A stretch of 64,000 nt of DNA. It comes from Nocardia pseudovaccinii NBRC 100343 (lineage in GTDB: Bacteria; Actinomycetota; Actinomycetes; Mycobacteriales; Mycobacteriaceae). Within the stretch, counting starts at the first letter, position 1, and each line of letters starts with the position of its first letter. Location: the NCBI RefSeq assembly GCF_001613225.1, contig NZ_BDBY01000121.1:1-64000 (forward strand), in the 5' to 3' direction. The notes under the pieces were generated by a model that saw nothing but the letters and a program-made list of their open reading frames with translations, searched no databases and was not told where the DNA came from. Shown here in pieces: positions 59,813 to 64,000 of this stretch. The position numbers were made by a program, and so were the translations under genes.

Positions 59813-62281
59813 TCAATCGTCACAGACGATGACGCCCTTCGCCACCAGCTCGTCGATACGCTCATCCCCAACGCCGATCTCGCGCAGCACCGAGCGAGTG
59901 TGCTGGCCGATGGTGCAGCCCGCGTCAGCTTTGGTACGCGAGCGGGAGAACCGAGTGAGCGGGGCTAGTCTGCGGTGCTCGTCGAAGATCGGACTGACCG
60001 CTTCGACGCAGTAACCAGCCTCGAAGAAGGCATCGGATTGCAGCGCCAACTCGGAATTGCGTTCGAGCACAGCCACACAACCGACGTCGAGCGCGGTCAA
60101 CTCATCCTCCCACTGCTGCTTCCCCTTGCCCGCGAACATGCCGGCAAGTACCTCGGCGAGCGCCGCATCGTTATCGCGACGGCTTGCCACAGTGGAAAAT
60201 CGAGCGTCTGCGGCCAGATCTGTGTACGACGACAACGCCTTCACTACCGCTTCCCATTCACTGGGCAGCGGCGCGGCCAAGAACACCCAACCATCTGCAG
60301 CCCGATACATCCGGTACAGCGCATCGATTCCGTAGAACTCCGCATCCGCCCGGGGGATCTCCGGCCTGCCCTCGTAGTTGGTGTTATATCCGATCAGCGC
60401 CTGGTGCACGGTGCCGAGCATGGTGGTCACCATGTTCGAAAGTGCGCGCCCCGTCCGTTTGGCGTAGAGGCCCACCAACATCGCCGAAGCGACACCGAGC
60501 GCAGCGATGCCGTCGGACTGCACTGCGGACACTGCACCAGCAGCGTGCAAGGTGCGCGCGCCGGCCCGCACCGCTTCTGGGTCACTCGGCGCGTCAGAGG
60601 CATCGCGACCGTCGACGGCCGACAATCCGGACGCCGCGCTTATCGAGGGCGCGTAGGCAGGCCGGGCCGCGTACGGTCCTTCCACGCCGTAGCCTGGGGT
60701 ACTCAGGTAGACCAGGTCCGGATTGATCCCCTTGAGCGTCGCCTCATCGATCTGCGCCCGCTCAGCGGCCGAGCCTCGGAAACACTGCAGAACGATATCG
60801 CTACGGTGGACGAGTTCGTAGACGAGCCGAAGCCCTTCGGGCGCCGTGATATCGAGCGCGACACTTTCCTTGCCCTGCAGCACTTTCGCGCCACCGGCTT
60901 CAGGGAACGCCACCAGGTTGCGAATATTGTCACCTTGCACCGGTTCGATCTTGATCACCCTGGCGCCGAGGTCCCCCAGCAGAGTCGCACCGTACGGTCC
61001 AGCGAACATGGTTCCGAATTCGAGGACGGTGATGCCACGCAGCGGCAACTCCTCCGGCGCGACGGCATCGGTAGCCTGGGGCGGCAAGATTCCGGAGAGA
61101 GAGGCGCGCACCTCCTCGTCGTGCTGGCCGGGTAACGGCGCTGCCCGCAAGGCCGTTAGTGGTTTCCCGTCCGCATGGATGAGGGTGGACGGTTGCCGCA
61201 CTGGACCGATCCCAGGATTGTCGACCGTCACGACCCGGCCCTCTGCCACAACCTGTGGATGGTCCAGCGCATCGTCGGGCGTGCGGAAGGCCTCGGCGCT
61301 GATGTCGTGGTTCTCTTCGAAAACCTGCTGCCACTCCTCGAACGAGCGCGCACCCACGCGGTCGAGCATGATCTGCCAGAATTCCGTTCGGAGTTCGGCG
61401 GTCGGCAGCATCGGGAACCCGGCCCATTTCGGATCCGCCAGTTCCTTCACCAGATCGAGTTCGGTCAGCCATGCCTGCATCAGCCGCGGCGCTGTCTGCG
61501 CGAACTGCAGCCAGCGACCATCCTTGGTCGCCGCGATCAAGAGCGCATAAATCAGGTATGCCTGTGGGTGCCCGTCATCGTCGTAGGCCACGTCCATCGG
61601 GCTGAACGCGTCGGGGTAGCGCTCGAGGACCATCTCGTAGAACCAGTTGTATGGATCCATGGAGCCCATCCCGGTCACCAGATTGGACTCGACAGCCTGA
61701 CCACGTCCGCTCGACATGCGCTCGATCAGTGCCGCCAGTACACCGTGGATCGCAGCCTGCGCCGCCGCGAAGGACGCGTACGGCGCGGTAACGAACGCCG
61801 GCCCGGGCCGCGTTGTCAACTGGCGCTTCTCGAACATCACACCAGTCTTGGCCATGACCAGGCCTTCCCAGCCCTTGTAATCCTTCCATGGGCCGGTGCT
61901 GCCCCAGCCCGTGATCGACGCCCAAATCAGCCGGGGGTACTTCTCACCCACGGACTCAGCGGTGAGCCCGATCCGCGCCGCCGAGGTCGGACGCACCGTC
62001 GTGATCAGCACATCTGCGGTACGCAGCAACTCCCGCAGCGCGGCGAGATCGTTCTCGACATGCAGGTCCAGGGTGACGCTACGTTTCCCGCGCAGCAGCC
62101 CAGGCCACCCCGCGATGCTGCGCAGGGCGCTGCCACCGGGCGGCTCGACCATGATGACGTCTGCGCCGCAGTCGGCCAGGAACTGGCTTGCCTGCGCCCC
62201 GGGCAACGTGGTCGAGAGATCAACCACGATCAAGCCCGCCAGCGGACCCGAGCTCTTTGCGTGGTCCGGTTCTGCCGCCAC
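59813..62281 (-). CDS. Tandem-fused class III (CaiB/BaiF) CoA-transferase
   Basis: An 822-residue protein with two complete CaiB-type domains in one chain. Domain one starts LAGLIVVDLSTTLPGAQASQFLADCGADVIMVE; domain two (from about residue 412) starts LRGITVLEFGTMFAGPYGATLLGDLGARVIKIE. Class III transferases use one catalytic Asp. In domain two it is Asp590 (VQSDGIAAL); the matching place in domain one is Ala169 (TAPYASFAAA), so only the second half seems catalytic. The fold normally needs two interlocked chains, which a fusion would supply. GTG 62281 has AAGGA 7 bases upstream. It follows the aldehyde dehydrogenase gene by 68 bases and would transfer CoA to a pathway acid. Confidence 0.9.
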   Translation of the reverse strand: MAAEPDHAKSSGPLAGLIVVDLSTTLPGAQASQFLADCGADVIMVEPPGGSALRSIAGWPGLLRGKRSVTLDLHVENDLAALRELLRTADVLITTVRPTSAARIGLTAESVGEKYPRLIWASITGWGSTGPWKDYKGWEGLVMAKTGVMFEKRQLTTRPGPAFVTAPYASFAAAQAAIHGVLAALIERMSSGRGQAVESNLVTGMGSMDPYNWFYEMVLERYPDAFSPMDVAYDDDGHPQAYLIYALLIAATKDGRWLQFAQTAPRLMQAWLTELDLVKELADPKWAGFPMLPTAELRTEFWQIMLDRVGARSFEEWQQVFEENHDISAEAFRTPDDALDHPQVVAEGRVVTVDNPGIGPVRQPSTLIHADGKPLTALRAAPLPGQHDEEVRASLSGILPPQATDAVAPEELPLRGITVLEFGTMFAGPYGATLLGDLGARVIKIEPVQGDNIRNLVAFPEAGGAKVLQGKESVALDITAPEGLRLVYELVHRSDIVLQCFRGSAAERAQIDEATLKGINPDLVYLSTPGYGVEGPYAARPAYAPSISAASGLSAVDGRDASDAPSDPEAVRAGARTLHAAGAVSAVQSDGIAALGVASAMLVGLYAKRTGRALSNMVTTMLGTVHQALIGYNTNYEGRPEIPRADAEFYGIDALYRMYRAADGWVFLAAPLPSEWEAVVKALSSYTDLAADARFSTVASRRDNDAALAEVLAGMFAGKGKQQWEDELTALDVGCVAVLERNSELALQSDAFFEAGYCVEAVSPIFDEHRRLAPLTRFSRSRTKADAGCTIGQHTRSVLREIGVGDERIDELVAKGVIVCDD

Positions 62282-62349
62282 GGTGAATCCTTTCGTTACA
62301 GAAACTGGCCGGCACCGAGGTGCCGCGCCGTGCGCGGGCACGGCGAAAA

Positions 62350-63813
62350 TCAGGCGATGGCGATGCTCTTGAACCGCAGGAACTCCTCGATCCCTTGGCG
62401 GCCACCTTCCTTACCGAGACCACTCAGGCCGATCCCGCCGAACGGCCGGTTGACGCCGAGGTTCGTGGCGCCGTTGATCAGAACCTCGCCGGTGGTCAGC
62501 TCCTCTGCGACCCGGTGCGCGCGACGAAGGTCGTTGGTCTGGATGTAGCCCGAAAGCCCGTACTCACTGGCGTTGGCGATGTCGATCGCTTCCTGCTCCG
62601 TCGCGAACGGAGTGATAGCCAACACGGGACCGAATACTTCCTTTTGAGCGAGCTCCGACTGTGGATCGACGTCGGCGAACACAGTTGGTTCGATGAAGAA
62701 GCCGTCGGCGAGGGCCCCTTCGATGCGGTGACCGCCGGTTACCAGCCGCGCGCCGTCGCTCTGGGCTCGCTCGATCATCCCGAGGATCCGGTGCAACGCA
62801 ACCTCATTGACTACCGGACCCGATACAGTTCCGGCATCCAGCGGATCGCCGACCGCAATCAACCCGGTGATCGCCTTTACGCGGCCGACCACCTCCTCGT
62901 AAATGCTGTCCTGCACCAGCATTCGGGTCGGCAGCGCGCAGCCCTGGCCACTGAGCACACCGATGGACCACATCGTGCCGTGCGAACACGCCTGGTCGAG
63001 GTCGGCATCAGCGAACACGATGTTGGCGGACTTACCGCCGAGCTCGAGCACAGACGGCTTCATCAGGTCGGCACAGCTGTGCAGAATCTTGCGCGCGGTA
63101 TCCGGACCGCCGGTGAAGGTCACCTTCTTGACCAGCGGATGTTCCACCAGCGCAGCTCCGGCTTCGGGCGCGCCGGGCAGGACATTGACCACGCCTGCCG
63201 GTATACCGGCCTGTTCGACCAGATCGGCGAAGAGTTCACCGGTGAAGGGAGTCAGCTCGGACGGTTTGACCACGACCGTATTTCCCGCGGCGAGCGCGGC
63301 CGGAATTTTCATCGCGAGCGAGATCAGCGGGCCGTTCCAGGTAATGATCACACCGATCACGCCATAAGGCTGGCCGAGCGTGTAGGAGAACTCACCATCT
63401 GCCGCGAACGATCCGGTGACCTCGGAGGCGAGCTTGTCCGCCCAACCCGCATAGTACCGCGTCCACTCGATCGACGACGCCACCAAACCGGCTGTAGCCG
63501 AAAGCGGAGTGCCATTGTCGAGTGTGCCCAGACGACCAAGCTCTTCGGCGTTGGCCTCGAGCAGGTCGGCGAGCTTGGTCAACATCCGCCGTCGCTCGGC
63601 AGGACGAGTACGACGCCACTCGGCGAAGGCATCGTGGGCCGTGCGCACCGCGCGGTCTACCTCGGCTGAACCCGCGAGCGGGATTTGCGCATCCACCGTG
63701 CCGTCGACAGGGTTGACGTGCTCATGCACTCCGCCCGAGCCCGTCGCGATCCGCTCGGCACCAATTCGGAGGTGTACAGCGGGCCTGGTCGTGTCGACTG
63801 ACTGACTGGTCAT
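62350..63813 (-). CDS. NAD(P)-dependent aldehyde dehydrogenase
   Basis: A 487-residue aldehyde dehydrogenase with catalytic Cys in VLSGQGCALPTR, general-base Glu in LELGGKSANIVF, the oxyanion Asn in ITWNGPLISLAM, and the cofactor loop FTGGPDTARKI. It would oxidise an aldehyde to an acid, which the co-transcribed tandem CoA-transferase could then convert to a CoA thioester; this order is inference. ATG 63813 begins the operon. An operator-like site lies at 63859-63874. The last 125 bases of the window hold no gene start. Confidence 0.9.
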   Translation of the reverse strand: MTSQSVDTTRPAVHLRIGAERIATGSGGVHEHVNPVDGTVDAQIPLAGSAEVDRAVRTAHDAFAEWRRTRPAERRRMLTKLADLLEANAEELGRLGTLDNGTPLSATAGLVASSIEWTRYYAGWADKLASEVTGSFAADGEFSYTLGQPYGVIGVIITWNGPLISLAMKIPAALAAGNTVVVKPSELTPFTGELFADLVEQAGIPAGVVNVLPGAPEAGAALVEHPLVKKVTFTGGPDTARKILHSCADLMKPSVLELGGKSANIVFADADLDQACSHGTMWSIGVLSGQGCALPTRMLVQDSIYEEVVGRVKAITGLIAVGDPLDAGTVSGPVVNEVALHRILGMIERAQSDGARLVTGGHRIEGALADGFFIEPTVFADVDPQSELAQKEVFGPVLAITPFATEQEAIDIANASEYGLSGYIQTNDLRRAHRVAEELTTGEVLINGATNLGVNRPFGGIGLSGLGKEGGRQGIEEFLRFKSIAIA

Positions 63814-63858
63814 GGATCCGTCACTTTCGCTTGCGATCAGAAGAGAAGCAACAACGTC

Positions 63859-63874
63859 ATCTTAGTTAGCGATG
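63859..63874 (+). promoter_or_regulatory. Operator-like site upstream of the aldehyde dehydrogenase operon
   Basis: TCTTAGTTAGCGATGT keeps the TTAGTT core and the GATGT right edge of the cluster operator, about 10 of 16 positions. It is 46 bases upstream of the start codon and framed by CAAC and GTTG. It is weak on its own and supported mainly by its position. Confidence 0.4.
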
Positions 63875-64000
63875 TTGCGCAGCTCACACGATATTACGGA
63901 CCCCAAGTGTCCGCAAGTAGCAAGATTCGGCTACTACCGAAGGTCTCAAGTAACCGCCTTGTGGTTGGTTGATTCGAGACCACCGCACGGACCGTCAGAG

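Overview
The window is high-GC chromosomal DNA from an actinobacterium, most likely a mycolic-acid-containing genus such as Nocardia or Rhodococcus. The reasons are GC-rich third codon positions, frequent GTG starts, a PknK-like kinase, a mycofactocin-type SDR, cholesterol-oxidase-like and FadE/FadD/FadA6-like enzymes, and actinobacterial IS families. The genus is an inference from gene style, not a database match. No rRNA, tRNA or CRISPR array was seen.

Layout. 1-427: the truncated start of an ABC-ATPase-like gene. 428-3634: two abutting insertion sequences, IS701-type and then a frameshifted IS1182-type, with CTAG at all three junctions. 3670-4155: decayed IS1380 transposase. 4212-8930: mycofactocin-type SDR, aldehyde dehydrogenase relic, small secreted protein plus Tat-exported cholesterol-oxidase-like flavoenzyme, a TetR regulator with two operator copies, and a zinc-ribbon/OB-fold protein. 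9020-17458: an IclR-controlled divergon. One arm is iclR, class III CoA-transferase, short citryl-CoA-lyase-like protein and aconitase, all overlapping by 4 nt. The other arm is a TcuA-like flavoprotein and an aldehyde dehydrogenase. Together they could oxidise a tricarballylate-like acid to an aconitate, hydrate it to a citrate, activate it with CoA and split it to oxaloacetate plus an acyl-CoA. 17684-22814: PknK-like kinase/ATPase/LuxR regulator, and a divergent TetR/aldo-keto reductase pair. 22815-23704: amidohydrolase pseudogene.

23705-63813 is a large CoA-thioester catabolic cluster. It holds crotonases, acyl-CoA synthetases, acyl-CoA dehydrogenases (one a fused double-domain protein), FadA6-like thiolase, SDR, flavin monooxygenases of the NMO family, thioesterases, an alpha/beta hydrolase, a fused tandem CoA-transferase, aldehyde dehydrogenase and a branched-chain-amino-acid-type ABC importer. 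It is cut at 45.2-50.9 kb by a foreign block carrying a coiled-coil protein of unknown function, a secreted endoglycoceramidase-like GH5 enzyme, and fragments of IS1380, IS630 and a tyrosine recombinase.

The most striking signal is a 16-bp palindrome related to ACATAGTTnACTAnGT. It lies in the promoter gaps of most catabolic operons (4.2, 24.9, 35.0, 40.0, 40.2, 55.8, 59.5 and 63.9 kb) and implies one regulon whose repressor is not evident here. The gene set suggests uptake and beta-oxidation-like breakdown of an alicyclic, terpenoid or steroid-related acid, but the sequence alone does not identify the substrate.
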